Origin: Desulfobacterales bacterium
Lineage (GTDB): Bacteria; Desulfobacterota; Desulfobacteria; Desulfobacterales; Desulfosalsimonadaceae
Direction of reading: 5' to 3'
Length of the DNA: 64,000 nucleotides
Assembly (NCBI GenBank): GCA_034520365.1
Contig: JAXHNP010000006.1
Span: forward strand, 613,001 to 677,000
Of this stretch, positions 34,045 through 41,418 are shown one piece after another (position 1 is the stretch's first letter; each line of letters begins with the position of its first letter). The notes under the pieces were generated by a model. That model ran no database searches, was not told where the DNA came from, and saw only the letters and a program-made list of their open reading frames with translations. The translations under genes and the position numbers were made by a program.

Positions 34045-35048
34045 TCCCAGTAATGATTTTTGTATTGTTGGTAGAATTCAAGTGTTTGGGAGATTCCTTC
34101 CTGTAATGAGGTGGCGGGCTCCCAGCCAGTCAAATCTTTAATTTTGGTTATATCCGAATAGAAATCCCCTGGTTCCTGGGCTTTTCGTTCTTCTGAGAAC
34201 GGTGTTAATTGCCATTCCCCGTTTCCAAGAACTTTGATAATCGTTTTTGCCAGTTCAAGGAAAGAGGATGGCTTATCATGACCGACATTTAAAACCTGGC
34301 CATAGGCCTGGGGGCTGCACGCCGCCAAAAGAATCGCTTCGACACAGTCGTCCACATATAAAAAATCCCGAATAATTGAGCCGTCTCCATAGATGGGTAT
34401 GACTTCACCATCAATGGCCAGCCGCACAAACCAGTTGGCAACACCATATCGGCTGTGCTTCATTTGTGACCGTGGCCCATAAATGTTGGTCAATCTTAAA
34501 AGCACCGGTTGGATGCCATAAATCCGGGCATATGCCTTGATGATGTATTCTGAAGAAAGCAGCGAGATCTCATACATACCCCGCGGTTCGGGTTTTAGCT
34601 CCTCAGCTGCCGGTAAGTTTAAGACGCTGCCGTATTGGCCCCTTGAACCCAATTTAACAACAACAGCTTTATTATTTGAGTTGCGCAATGCTTCCATGAT
34701 GACGGTGGTTCCGCGGATATTGATGTCAACATCGGGAAACGGATTTGAAAGACTTTTGATATGATTAACCTGGGCGGCGCATAAAAAAATGTAATCCTGA
34801 TCGCGCACGAGATAATTCATTGAATTTTCATCGCGAATATCGCAAAAATTGATCTTAACCCGATCTCTTATGGGATCTATATTAAATAAATTGCCGCCGT
34901 ATTCATCAATCATGGCGTCTGCAATCAACACGTTTGCACCGATATCAACAAGTTTGATCGCCAGGTTGCTCCCCACAAACCCCATGCCGCCGGTAATTAA
35001 TACGTTTTTATCTTTAAAATGGTCTGATAGTTGTGAAGATCTTTTCAT
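34041..35048 (-). CDS. NAD-dependent SDR epimerase/dehydratase lacking the usual Lys
   Basis: A 335-aa extended SDR. Nucleotide-binding NVLITGGMGFVGSNLAIKLV, then IFLCAAQVNHIKSL, KLGSRGQYGSVLNL, LLRLTNIYGPRSQMKHSRYG, YGDGSIIRDFLYVDDCVEA and VLNVGHDKPSS. The catalytic YxxxK position reads YEISL (codons TAT GAG ATC TCG CTG near 34560), so Tyr is present but Lys is replaced by Leu. Otherwise similar to UDP-sugar epimerases, decarboxylases and dehydratases of glycan clusters. As first gene of the coupled operon it would supply the keto-sugar for the aminotransferase, as ArnA or dTDP-glucose dehydratase do, but the missing Lys makes activity uncertain. Confidence 0.8.
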   Translation of the reverse strand: MKRSSQLSDHFKDKNVLITGGMGFVGSNLAIKLVDIGANVLIADAMIDEYGGNLFNIDPIRDRVKINFCDIRDENSMNYLVRDQDYIFLCAAQVNHIKSLSNPFPDVDINIRGTTVIMEALRNSNNKAVVVKLGSRGQYGSVLNLPAAEELKPEPRGMYEISLLSSEYIIKAYARIYGIQPVLLRLTNIYGPRSQMKHSRYGVANWFVRLAIDGEVIPIYGDGSIIRDFLYVDDCVEAILLAACSPQAYGQVLNVGHDKPSSFLELAKTIIKVLGNGEWQLTPFSEERKAQEPGDFYSDITKIKDLTGWEPATSLQEGISQTLEFYQQYKNHYWE

Positions 35049-35403
35049 TTGTTTTACCAGCTTGCAGCGACCTCAAGGTTAAAAAAGCTTTTAGCTTACT
35101 ATATTTAGAGAATTTTAATGGCCGGGAAGTTATAAAATCATATAGACTGCTATGTTTAAGGGCAGGAATAATCACAAATTGTCACAAAGCCGCATTGAGC
35201 ATTATCTTAATTTTTCATTTTCATTACATAGAAAAACAGGACGCATTCAATTCAGCGAATCAATATCTTATACATTTGCCGCGAAGTGATGTCAATCCGT
35301 TAAAAAAACCTTGATGCGATAACGGGACGCTGTTATTTAAAAAGCCGGTTTCTATGGTTTCTAAAAAAAATTAAATCTGAATAACCGCACAGGAGGAGAA
35401 CTG
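35049..35403. other. Divergent intergenic region
   Basis: 355 bp between the minus-strand operon and the plus-strand TPR lipoprotein. No gene seen. It must hold both promoters; only the plus-strand one is suggested, with TTGATG and TATTTA spaced 17 bp. Confidence 0.5.
35311..35339 (+). promoter_or_regulatory. Candidate sigma70-type promoter for the TPR lipoprotein
   Basis: TTGATG (35311-35316), 17-bp spacer, TATTTA (35334-35339), leaving a ~55-nt leader with AGGAGGAG at 35391-35398 before GTG 35404. Sequence match only. Confidence 0.35.
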
Positions 35404-36360
35404 GTGTTAAGGCAGCATTTAAGGTTAATTTTAATTATTTTGGTGGCAGCTTTTTTTGTGGCCGGCTGTAGTAAAGGCCCTGATGAAAAAATTGATGACC
35501 TTGTTAAGAAGGCGATTGGCCACTTGAAACAGGATGAGTTCGGGAAGGCCCAAAATGTCTTCAAAGAGGCGGTGGAAATGGCAGAGCAGGAATTCGGACC
35601 GGACCATCCGATGACTGTAAAGCCACTGCAGGGGTTGGGCGCTGTATATCATGCCCGGAAAGATTATTCTAAAGCCGTTCAAACTTATCAACGAATCCTT
35701 CGTATTGTTCAGGAAAAAGGTGGCGAAGAAAATATATTTGTCTCTCAAGTATTGAATAATCTCGGCGGGGTTTACTTTGATCAGAAAAATTATGAAAAAG
35801 CGCTTTCGACCTTTGAAAAATCGCTGGCGATTGCTGAGGCCAATTTTTCCGGGGATAACTTAAAGGTTCAAAAACTTCGGAAAAACATTGAAACCTGTAA
35901 AAATTTCATTTCCGGAAAGCAAAAGCCCGGTAAGATGGCTAAAAATGGGCCAGATACGAACAAAATGGGACAAATAGCATCAGCCGGCAGCCCTGCTCAA
36001 AGCGGGAGCGATAGTTCAGAAGTCCGGGATTACCTGCCTGAAAAAGTAAAAGACGCGGCCCTCAAGCAACTGGCAGAAAAGGATATTTACCTTTATAATT
36101 TGCAGCCTATGGAGCCAGTCAAAATAGGCAGCCAGGGAGCCGTATTGCCGTACCGCTGTGAGCAAAAGATGGAGAAGCAAGATGAAAAAGGCAGGGATGT
36201 CGTATTGCTTTTTGCCACGGTCAGCAATGAAGACAAGCCGGGTTCCTATACATTTAAGCGATGCCGGATGGTCACTTACGAGAGTTACATGGAAGAGCTG
36301 GAAAGCAATCCGGCGGAGCTTGTGAAATCGCTGAGAGAAGTGTTCTCAAGGGTATATTAG
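35404..36360 (+). CDS. TPR lipoprotein
   Basis: A 318-aa protein from GTG 35404 (AGGAGGAG just upstream). Signal peptide with hydrophobic LILIILVAAFFVAGC; the lipobox VAGC predicts acylation of Cys21. Residues ~30-170 hold TPR-like units (AIGHLKQDEFGKAQNVFKEA, LGAVYHARKDYSKAVQTYQR, NLGGVYFDQKNYEKALSTF) of the 42-residue kinesin-light-chain type. A linker rich in Gly/Ser/Lys follows. The C-terminal ~100 residues (VKDAALKQLAEKDIYLYNLQ, LPYRCEQKMEKQDEKG) have no family I recognise. Probably an outer- or inner-membrane periplasmic scaffold. A palindrome arm begins 2 bp after the stop. Confidence 0.75.
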   Translation: MLRQHLRLILIILVAAFFVAGCSKGPDEKIDDLVKKAIGHLKQDEFGKAQNVFKEAVEMAEQEFGPDHPMTVKPLQGLGAVYHARKDYSKAVQTYQRILRIVQEKGGEENIFVSQVLNNLGGVYFDQKNYEKALSTFEKSLAIAEANFSGDNLKVQKLRKNIETCKNFISGKQKPGKMAKNGPDTNKMGQIASAGSPAQSGSDSSEVRDYLPEKVKDAALKQLAEKDIYLYNLQPMEPVKIGSQGAVLPYRCEQKMEKQDEKGRDVVLLFATVSNEDKPGSYTFKRCRMVTYESYMEELESNPAELVKSLREVFSRVY

Positions 36361-36361
36361 T

Positions 36362-36547
36362 TGGTGTCAAACCTTGAATTGTGAATTAAAGAGTTTAGGG
36401 TTCACGGTTCACGGTTCACAGTTCAGGGTTCAAAGTTCACAGTTCACGGTTCACGGTTCAGGGTTGGGTCGAGGCTCTAAAAATAAAAAGCACCAAATAT
36501 CAAGTATCAAATTCCAAACAAGCAACAAAAAATAAAAAGGCCCAAAT
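36362..36547. repeat. Palindrome arm + heptamers + CAAAT unit (composite repeat, copy A)
   Basis: Left arm TGGTGTCAAACCTTGAATTG to GAATTA (36362-36388), then GGTTCAC/AGTTCAC/GGTTCAG heptamers to about 36465. Then GGGTCGAGGCTCTAAAAATA and CAAAT-type units to 36547. Positions 36457-36547 are repeated at 37443-37533 with two mismatches. Confidence 0.85.
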
Positions 36548-36675
36548 GTATACGGATCCTCAAGAACTTTTTCGGTCCGGCGTTTAATGGCTTTGCGGAT
36601 GGAAGCATAACGGCGCAGATTGTGGACAAACAAGTCTTCATATGCCGCTTTGTAATCATTCACCCCAGACCTCAT
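36451..36675 (-). pseudogene. RelE-like toxin truncated by repeat
   Basis: The first ~40 residues (NDYKAAYEDLFVHNLRRY, ASIRKAIKRRTEKVLEDPY) look like the start of a RelE/YafQ-type mRNA interferase. From about 36547 the frame runs into the CAAAT/heptamer repeat (FYFLLLVWNLILDIW, ending in PRPNPEP), losing the catalytic C-terminal half. It overlaps the upstream antitoxin by ~20 bp. Starts at 36675 (ATG) or 36663 (GTG) are possible. Confidence 0.5.
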
Positions 36676-36883
36676 TATGCGAATGAAGTTTGATCCGACC
36701 GTCGCTTTTTTTTTGCCCCAATTCTTCCATGTCTTTGTAAAGCGGCATTTCGGGGTTAAGATAAAATAACCCGGGAACGTCTTTTAGAAGGTTGGTCAGC
36801 TCCTCACGGATGATGCGCCGGATTATTGGCTCCAGTTGCCTGGTGAGGTTCTCAATATTGATCAAATATTTAAAAATTTTCAC
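36656..36883 (-). CDS. Antitoxin of a RelBE-like pair
   Basis: A 75-aa protein. The helical N-terminus (NLTRQLEPIIRRIIREELTN) is followed by FYLNPEMPLYKDMEELGQKK and RIKLHSHNEVWGE. The ending resembles the toxin-binding C-terminus of small antitoxins that precede RelE-type toxins. It overlaps the truncated toxin downstream, so this is a broken type II toxin-antitoxin pair that retains an intact antitoxin. Family assignment by pattern; DNA-binding domain not identified. Confidence 0.5.
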   Translation of the reverse strand: MKIFKYLINIENLTRQLEPIIRRIIREELTNLLKDVPGLFYLNPEMPLYKDMEELGQKKSDGRIKLHSHNEVWGE

Positions 36884-36910
36884 ATTCCCATAAGGTTTAG
36901 CAGCAGGCGG

Positions 36911-37237
36911 TTATGCCGCATTCGAGAGTTTCTGATTCACGTTGCGCCAAAATTTTGAAATTATAGTTTTTTCACCGTCAAAATAATCCTCAAAAAAACC
37001 GACTTCATTCAGTTCGGGGAAATACGAATAGCGCTCACCACCTTCCCCGTACCCGGTTATCCAATCCGCAGGCTCCCGTGAATCTACAACAGTGAAGAGG
37101 TCTGATGGGTAAAGGTAAGGTTTTCCATGATCATTTAAAATTCGATAATCATTCGCTTCAATACCTATTACAAAATAGGATTGATCCGGCGTAAGGTCAG
37201 GATAATTGGTGTTTTTTTCTTTTAATTTGACAATCAT
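36911..37237 (-). CDS. Small conserved protein of unknown function
   Basis: A 108-aa protein from ATG 37237 (MIVKLKEKNTNYPDLTPDQS); the open frame extends 26 codons further but that part has no protein character. Acidic and aromatic-rich: YFVIGIEANDYRILNDHGKP, YLYPSDLFTVVD, WITGYGEGGERYSYFPELNE, GFFEDYFDG. I recall similar uncharacterised single-domain proteins with a YRILND..GEPYLYP core but no function. It sits between two composite repeats with a broken toxin-antitoxin pair, so an immunity- or antitoxin-like role is possible but unsupported. Confidence 0.5.
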   Translation of the reverse strand: MIVKLKEKNTNYPDLTPDQSYFVIGIEANDYRILNDHGKPYLYPSDLFTVVDSREPADWITGYGEGGERYSYFPELNEVGFFEDYFDGEKTIISKFWRNVNQKLSNAA

Positions 37238-37377
37238 CGGGCAATTACTCTGGATTGAGCAATCATTTCTTTTGTTAATTCGAGAATTGTTGACTCCCGT
37301 TGGAAATCTATGCATTGGTTATCATACTATTAAATATATCAGTTTGTGCTTACTGGTTCAACGCAGATTTTTGGCAA

Positions 37378-37533
37378 TGGTGTCACCTTGAATTGTGAAT
37401 TAAAAAGGTCAGAGTTCACGGTTCACAGTTCAGGGTTCAGGGTTCAGGGTTGGGTCGAGGCTCTAAAAATAAAAAGCACCAAATATCAAGTATCAAATTC
37501 CAAACAAGCAGCAGAAAATAAAAAGGCCCAAAT
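37378..37533. repeat. Palindrome arm + heptamers + CAAAT unit (composite repeat, copy B)
   Basis: Arm TGGTGTCACCTTGAATTGTG (37378-37402, lacking two A of the usual arm), then heptamers AGAGTTCACGGTTCACAGTT. Positions 37443-37533 are near-identical to 36457-36547. Further CAAAT-like units continue to about 37600; 37600-37800 holds nothing recognisable. Confidence 0.8.
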
Positions 37534-37800
37534 TGCAAATTCCAAAAAACAAAGGAACCTCAATGACCCAAAACCCAAAGCTCAAATAAATTTTCGCTTT
37601 TCCGCACCGATAGCGGGCTAATCCCAAGATCTTGCAATTGACTTTATTCCGATGGATTTCACCTTGATCCTTGCAATTCGGCAACAATATACACAAAAAT
37701 CGATCGCTTTACCGGAAATTTATTTAAGTTTTTTATTTTATTGTATATATTTCAAATAACGAATTGATCCTTAGGTATAAGGTTGGGGGTGAGGGTGCTG

Positions 37801-37829
37801 TTGACAAAGGGCAGTCAATAGCATATTTT
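37801..37829 (+). promoter_or_regulatory. Candidate promoter giving a leaderless toxin-antitoxin mRNA
   Basis: TTGACA (37801-37806), 17-bp spacer, TATTTT (37824-37829). The ATG at 37836 starts 7 nt after the -10 hexamer, so the first transcribed base would coincide with the start codon; no Shine-Dalgarno is present. Confidence 0.45.
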
Positions 37830-37835
37830 TAGTAT

Positions 37836-38111
37836 ATGCCCTTTTTAAGCTGGAGTCCTGAAAAAAACGAAATCTTAAAGCAGGAGCGCGGCATTTCTTT
37901 TGAAGAAATTGCCTACAAAATTGATATGGGGTGCATTATCGGCATTGAGCAGCATCCGGTACGGCCGAATCAAAAGATATACATTCTGGAAATTGATGAT
38001 TATGCCGTAATTGTTCCTTTTGTTGAGACAAGTAATGGAATTTTTCTGAAAACGGCCTTTCCGAGCCGTAAATATACTAGGCGTTATGGTCTTAAAGGAG
38101 GGGAGTCATGA
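37836..38111 (+). CDS. BrnT/DUF4258-like toxin
   Basis: A 91-aa protein: FLSWSPEKNEILKQERGISF, EEIAYKIDMGCIIGIEQHP, IYILEIDDYAVIVPFVE and FLKTAFPSRKYTRRY. The W-S-P-E-K-N start and the alternating strand pattern with a basic C-terminal KTAFPSRKYT resemble the compact RelE-fold BrnT/DUF4258-like toxins. It overlaps the next gene by ATGA (38108-38111), the usual toxin-first order of BrnTA modules. Likely an mRNA interferase; assignment by pattern. Confidence 0.6.
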   Translation: MPFLSWSPEKNEILKQERGISFEEIAYKIDMGCIIGIEQHPVRPNQKIYILEIDDYAVIVPFVETSNGIFLKTAFPSRKYTRRYGLKGGES

Positions 38112-38410
38112 GACGGTTTAGCAGGAAATCGTTTGAGCCGATTGATCAGGAAGAAAATGAATTAATGGAATCCCTGGAAAACGAGGATTGGGAAACTGTT
38201 AATGATCTTGAACAGGAACAAGAGAAGGCTATGGCGGCTGCCCGGGGCACTTTGAGAAAAAACAAGCGCATCAACCTGCGGCTTACTGAAAAGGATTATC
38301 ATCAAATCCAGGTGAAAGCCATTGAAGAGGGGATCCCCTATCAGACACTGATATCCAGCATTGTGCATAAATACTTAAAGAACAATGGGAACAATGGTGT
38401 CAAACCTTGA
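38108..38410 (+). CDS. BrnA/CopG-like antitoxin ending in the repeat
   Basis: A 100-aa protein. An acidic toxin-binding N-terminal half (EEN, ELMESLENEDWETVNDLEQE) is followed by a ribbon-helix-helix C-terminal domain (KNKRINLRLTEKDYHQIQVK, IPYQTLISSIVHKYLKNN), the order found in BrnA-type antitoxins. The last five residues and the stop (GTC AAA CCT TGA) are provided by the palindrome arm beginning at 38395. So the native C-terminus has been fused to the repeat, or the gene evolved using it. Pairs with 37836-38111. Confidence 0.7.
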   Translation: MRRFSRKSFEPIDQEENELMESLENEDWETVNDLEQEQEKAMAAARGTLRKNKRINLRLTEKDYHQIQVKAIEEGIPYQTLISSIVHKYLKNNGNNGVKP

Positions 38411-38421
38411 ATTGTGAATTA
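38395..38421. repeat. Single palindrome arm
   Basis: TGGTGTCAAACCTTGAATTG to GAATTA, overlapping the antitoxin stop codon. No heptamers follow; the sequence continues GGCGGCGGACAAG. Confidence 0.85.
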
Positions 38422-38479
38422 TTGGCGGCGGACAAGTTTTGGGGGAATGGTGGCAATTTAAGTTGATTTGGCCGCCGTT

Positions 38480-38632
38480 TTTGCCCTCATCCCGGCCTTC
38501 TCCCAGAGGGAGAAGGGGAACTTGAGGAGTTTTATCCTTATTCCGGCTTTCTCCCAGAGGGAGAAAGGGAGCTTGAGGAGTTTTTACCCTCATCCTGACC
38601 TTCTTCCAGAGGGAAAAGGAAATAGGGTGGAG
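38480..38632. repeat. Three tandem CCTTCTCCCAGAGGGAGAAGG-like hairpins
   Basis: Three copies about 55 bp apart: GGCCTTCTCCCAGAGGGAGA, GGCTTTCTCCCAGAGGGAGA and GACCTTCTTCCAGAGGGAAA. Each is preceded by CTCATCC/TTATTCC and separated by TTGAGGAGTTTT. Length and spacing are regular. Not coding; a chance frame across it (38468-38926) is not credible. Confidence 0.75.
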
Positions 38633-38722
38633 GGGCGGCCACCGCCTGCCGTCAGGAAAACATGGATGAGAATGCCCTTCTACTATGAGGATAATGGCGC
38701 AATAATTGAGCGATTTTCAAGT

Positions 38723-39001
38723 TCATGCTGTTTTAGAAACTGTATCCTGGCCAGGGGCTGGCGCTCCTCTCAGCAATCCTTCCGTGCTAAGATCTTCGTC
38801 AATATCCGGCCAGTGAATACCGTATCCTGCACCGCAGATCCGCCAATTGCGGCGTTGTTCTGGTTTAGCGTGAAGGAGGCGGGGATACCACGCCAATGGA
38901 ACTGTAATTGTTCGTCCATCAATTAAATCCACACTTAATGTGTCTTCATTGAAATATACGTTTTTAACCCGTTCACCGGGTTTAATATCAGTGGTGGGCA
39001 T
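38723..39001 (-). CDS. DUF2442 family protein
   Basis: A 92-aa protein from ATG 39001 (TGGAGG upstream); an alternative TTG start at 39028 lies inside the palindrome. Sequence VKNVYFNEDTLSVDLIDGRT, ITVPLAWYPRLLHAKPEQRR and NWRICGAGYGIHWPDIDEDL is the classic DUF2442 signature. DUF2442 proteins are often encoded beside DUF4160 proteins in toxin-antitoxin-like or mobile settings; no DUF4160 partner is seen here. Full length and apparently intact. A full palindrome stands 20 bp upstream. Confidence 0.85.
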   Translation of the reverse strand: MPTTDIKPGERVKNVYFNEDTLSVDLIDGRTITVPLAWYPRLLHAKPEQRRNWRICGAGYGIHWPDIDEDLSTEGLLRGAPAPGQDTVSKTA

Positions 39002-39020
39002 ACCATGCCTCCAGTTATTA

Positions 39021-39078
39021 GGTGTCAAACCTTGAATTGTGAATTATCTCCTTAATTCACAATTCAAGGTTTGACACC
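39021..39078. repeat. Full palindrome
   Basis: GGTGTCAAACCTTGAATTGT (39021-) mirrored to AGGTTTGACACC (ending 39078) around a central ATCTCCTTAA. A consensus -35-like TTGACA lies in each arm pointing outward. Confidence 0.9.
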
Positions 39079-39088
39079 CACTCCCTCC

Positions 39089-39117
39089 TTGACAATTATC
39101 CGCGCAGCAGGTAAAAA
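39089..39117 (+). promoter_or_regulatory. Candidate sigma70-type promoter
   Basis: TTGACA (39089-39094), 17-bp spacer, TAAAAA (39112-39117), just downstream of the palindrome. About 100 nt of leader precede the DUF1566 gene. Confidence 0.45.
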
Positions 39118-39222
39118 TTAACGATATTTTTGTTTTTTGAATATTGTTCAATCCCGCCAACACAGGTTTAAAAAATGACCAATCGATTTGCAAATGAACC
39201 CATCATGAAGGAGACCAAAAGA

Positions 39223-39906
39223 ATGAAGCCACTGGTTAAAAAGAGATCCAGTCAAGTAATCATGATTTTTTTCTTATGTATTTTAATTTTAACCGGCGCT
39301 ACATTGGCTTTCGATTTTTCACCGGCGCATGCTCAGGATTCCGGACAGATTGAATCCTATTCCCTGAAGCAGATTTACAAAAAACTCGAATCCCTGGGCG
39401 AATACATAAAGTCAAAGGCCCCGGCGCCTAAAACCGGCCAGTCCGAATCCTCGGCCCGCGGCGATGACGGAGACCTGCAAAAAGGGGTGCCCTGGCCGGA
39501 ACCGCGATTTGCAGATAACGGCAACGGCACGGTCACCGATAACCTCACCGGCCTGGTCTGGTTAAAGGATGCCAACCCCTGCGGCAAAAAAACCTGGTCT
39601 CAAGCGCTAACCTTCTGCAACAACCTGTCAAACGGTCGGGCCGGCCTTCGGGACGCATCCTCTCCCGGCGACTGGCGGCTGCCCAATATCCGCGAGCTTT
39701 ACAGCCTGGTGGATTTTTCCCAGTTCAACCCGGCGATGCCGCCCGGCCATCCGTTTGACAATAAGCAATCCTCCCTTTATTGGTCTTCCACGGTGGATAT
39801 CGGCAGTGCGGCCGGCGCCTGGCTGGTCAATTTCTACCGCGGCTATGTGGGTGTCTATTATCAGGCCGGCGAATATTATGTGCACCCGGTGCGCTCGGGG
39901 CCGTAA
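39223..39906 (+). CDS. Exported DUF1566 (Lcl C-terminal) domain protein
   Basis: A 227-aa protein from ATG 39223, chosen because AAGGAG lies 9 nt upstream; in-frame ATGs at 39175 and 39205 are possible. Signal peptide VIMIFFLCILILTGATLAF with a probable signal peptidase I site at AHAQ. A linker follows, then a DUF1566 domain: RFADNGNGTVTDNLTGLVWL, CGKKTWSQALTFCNNL, DWRLPNIRELYSLVDFS and LYWSSTVDIG, ending YVHPVRSGP. DUF1566 is a C-type-lectin-like fold found in secreted deltaproteobacterial proteins, possibly ligand-binding. It lies alone between two full palindromes. Confidence 0.85.
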   Translation: MKPLVKKRSSQVIMIFFLCILILTGATLAFDFSPAHAQDSGQIESYSLKQIYKKLESLGEYIKSKAPAPKTGQSESSARGDDGDLQKGVPWPEPRFADNGNGTVTDNLTGLVWLKDANPCGKKTWSQALTFCNNLSNGRAGLRDASSPGDWRLPNIRELYSLVDFSQFNPAMPPGHPFDNKQSSLYWSSTVDIGSAAGAWLVNFYRGYVGVYYQAGEYYVHPVRSGP

Positions 39907-39925
39907 AAGAAGGGTGCAGAAGCGC

Positions 39926-39987
39926 ATGGTGTCAAACCTTGAATTGTGAATTATCCCCTTAATTCACAATTCAAGGTTTGACACCAT
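39926..39987. repeat. Full palindrome
   Basis: ATGGTGTCAAACCTTGAATT ... AATTCAAGGTTTGACACCAT: perfect 27-bp arms plus one outer A/T pair around TCCCCT. It starts 20 bp after the DUF1566 stop. Confidence 0.95.
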
Positions 39988-39994
39988 TTTTGTA

Positions 39995-40022
39995 TTGCTT
40001 TAAAGAAAAAAATCCGTATAAT
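39995..40022 (+). promoter_or_regulatory. Candidate promoter giving a leaderless ATPase mRNA
   Basis: TTGCTT (39995-40000), 16-bp spacer, TATAAT (40017-40022). ATG 40030 begins 8 nt after the -10 and there is no Shine-Dalgarno. Confidence 0.45.
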
Positions 40023-40029
40023 TTTCTTT

Positions 40030-41349
40030 ATGATAAAGAAAGAACAGCTAAAGCAAATTATTCGGGATTTTCATCTCCAGGACAAATTCAATGTATTGGC
40101 AAGGGATATCAGCGTCCCGCTAAATACCGGAAAGATCATTACCATTATGGGGGTCCGGCGCAGCGGAAAGACCTCTATTCTGTTTGATACGATAAACCAG
40201 CTCGCCGATCAAATTGACAAAACCCGAATCCTCTATCTTAATTTTGAAGACGAGCGGCTGGAGCTGTCCGCTGACGAGCTTGATCTGATCCTGGCCGCCT
40301 ACCGTGAGCTTTACCCGGAGCAGGTGCTGAAAGACTGTTACCTGTTTTTTGACGAGATTCAGAATGCAGAAAAGTATGCAGAAAAATGGGAACGATTTAT
40401 CCGCAGATGTTACGATACGGTCACCCGCAATATTTTTGTCACCGGCTCCAATTCCCGGCTGCTAAGCTCTGAGATCGCCACCAGTCTTCGCGGCCGCACA
40501 TTGCCGCTGGAGGTTTTTCCGCTTTCATTTGCCGAATACCTCCGTTTCAAAAGAATTGAGGTGGATCTTTATTCCTCACGGCAACTGGCTTTCATCGCAA
40601 ATGCCCAATACGCCTATCTGCGGCACGGCGGATTCCCGGAAACCCTTTTTGTGGACGAAAAACATCGAATTCCGATGCTTCAGGAATATTTTAACGTGCT
40701 GGTGTACCGGGACCTTGCGGAGCGCTATGGGATTCAAAATATAACCGCGCTGAAGTATTTTTTAAAGCGGCTGGTGGCTTCCACGACGGGTCAGATATCT
40801 GTTCACAAGATATACAATGAGCTTAAGTCAGCCGGCATAAAAGTGGGGAAAAACACCCTTTATGAGTTTTTGGAACACGCCGCCAGCGTGTATCTGAGCA
40901 TTATCCTGTACCGGTATGATACATCCCTGATCGCCCGGGAGATGGGCGAAAAAAAAGTGTATGCCATTGATACCGGCCTTTGCGATGCCATTGAATACCG
41001 GTTTTCGGAAGATTTGGGCAAGTCCCTGGAAAACGCCGTATTTCTGGAATTAAGACGGAGCGGGCAGGCGCTTTTTTATTATCGAAGTGATGCCAGTGAA
41101 TGCGATTTTCTGCTCTTGGACAGGGGGCGGGTAACCGGCGCTATCCAGGTTTGTTATGATCCCGGCCGCAAAGAAACAAAAAATCGGGAGCTCAAAGGAT
41201 TGGCTGAGGCCTGCACCCGCTTCGGCCTTGACAAAGGCGTCGTTATTACAGCGGAAGATGAGGACCAGTTCGAATGGAACGGATTGCACGTAACCATGCT
41301 TCCTTTTCGAGCATGGTGTCAAACCTTGAATTGTGAATTATCCCCTTAA
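40030..41349 (+). CDS. AAA ATPase with DUF4143 C-terminal domain
   Basis: A 439-aa protein. Walker A TIMGVRRSGKTSILFDTI, Walker B YLFFDEIQNAEKY, sensor-type VTGSNSRLLSSEIATSLRGR and PLSFAEYLRFK. The DUF4143 region has LENAVFLELRRSGQALFYYR followed by SECDFLLLDRGRVTGAIQVCY, a PD-(D/E)XK-like core (E...D...Q). Such AAA_14/DUF4143 proteins are widespread and often associated with defence or mobile DNA, but function is not established. The last ~14 residues (WCQTLNCELSP) and the TAA stop come from the palindrome, so the true C-terminus was probably around LPFRA. Confidence 0.85.
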   Translation: MIKKEQLKQIIRDFHLQDKFNVLARDISVPLNTGKIITIMGVRRSGKTSILFDTINQLADQIDKTRILYLNFEDERLELSADELDLILAAYRELYPEQVLKDCYLFFDEIQNAEKYAEKWERFIRRCYDTVTRNIFVTGSNSRLLSSEIATSLRGRTLPLEVFPLSFAEYLRFKRIEVDLYSSRQLAFIANAQYAYLRHGGFPETLFVDEKHRIPMLQEYFNVLVYRDLAERYGIQNITALKYFLKRLVASTTGQISVHKIYNELKSAGIKVGKNTLYEFLEHAASVYLSIILYRYDTSLIAREMGEKKVYAIDTGLCDAIEYRFSEDLGKSLENAVFLELRRSGQALFYYRSDASECDFLLLDRGRVTGAIQVCYDPGRKETKNRELKGLAEACTRFGLDKGVVITAEDEDQFEWNGLHVTMLPFRAWCQTLNCELSP

Positions 41350-41374
41350 TTCACAATTCAAGGTTTGACACCAT
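41313..41374. repeat. Full palindrome overlapping a gene end
   Basis: ATGGTGTCAAACCTTGAATT to AAGGTTTGACACCAT with a TCCCCT centre, identical to the 39926 copy. It supplies the C-terminal codons and stop of the ATPase gene. Confidence 0.95.
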
Positions 41375-41383
41375 ACGTTTTCC

Positions 41384-41411
41384 TTGACTCTGTTTAAATA
41401 TGAATTACAAT
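41384..41411 (+). promoter_or_regulatory. Candidate promoter giving a leaderless toxin-antitoxin mRNA
   Basis: TTGACT (41384-41389), 16-bp spacer, TACAAT (41406-41411); ATG 41419 begins 8 nt after the -10. No Shine-Dalgarno. Confidence 0.45.
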
Positions 41412-41418
41412 GTAAGAC

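Noticed and set aside
38468-38926. Open frame of 152 codons on the plus strand
   Set aside because: It runs through three repeat hairpins (PAFSQREKG repeated) and antisense to the DUF2442 gene.
39926-39987. Classical integron attC site
   Set aside because: Core-like GTCAAAC/GTTTGAC deviates at one position, arms are perfectly complementary without the extrahelical bases needed for strand choice, and no integron integrase is present.
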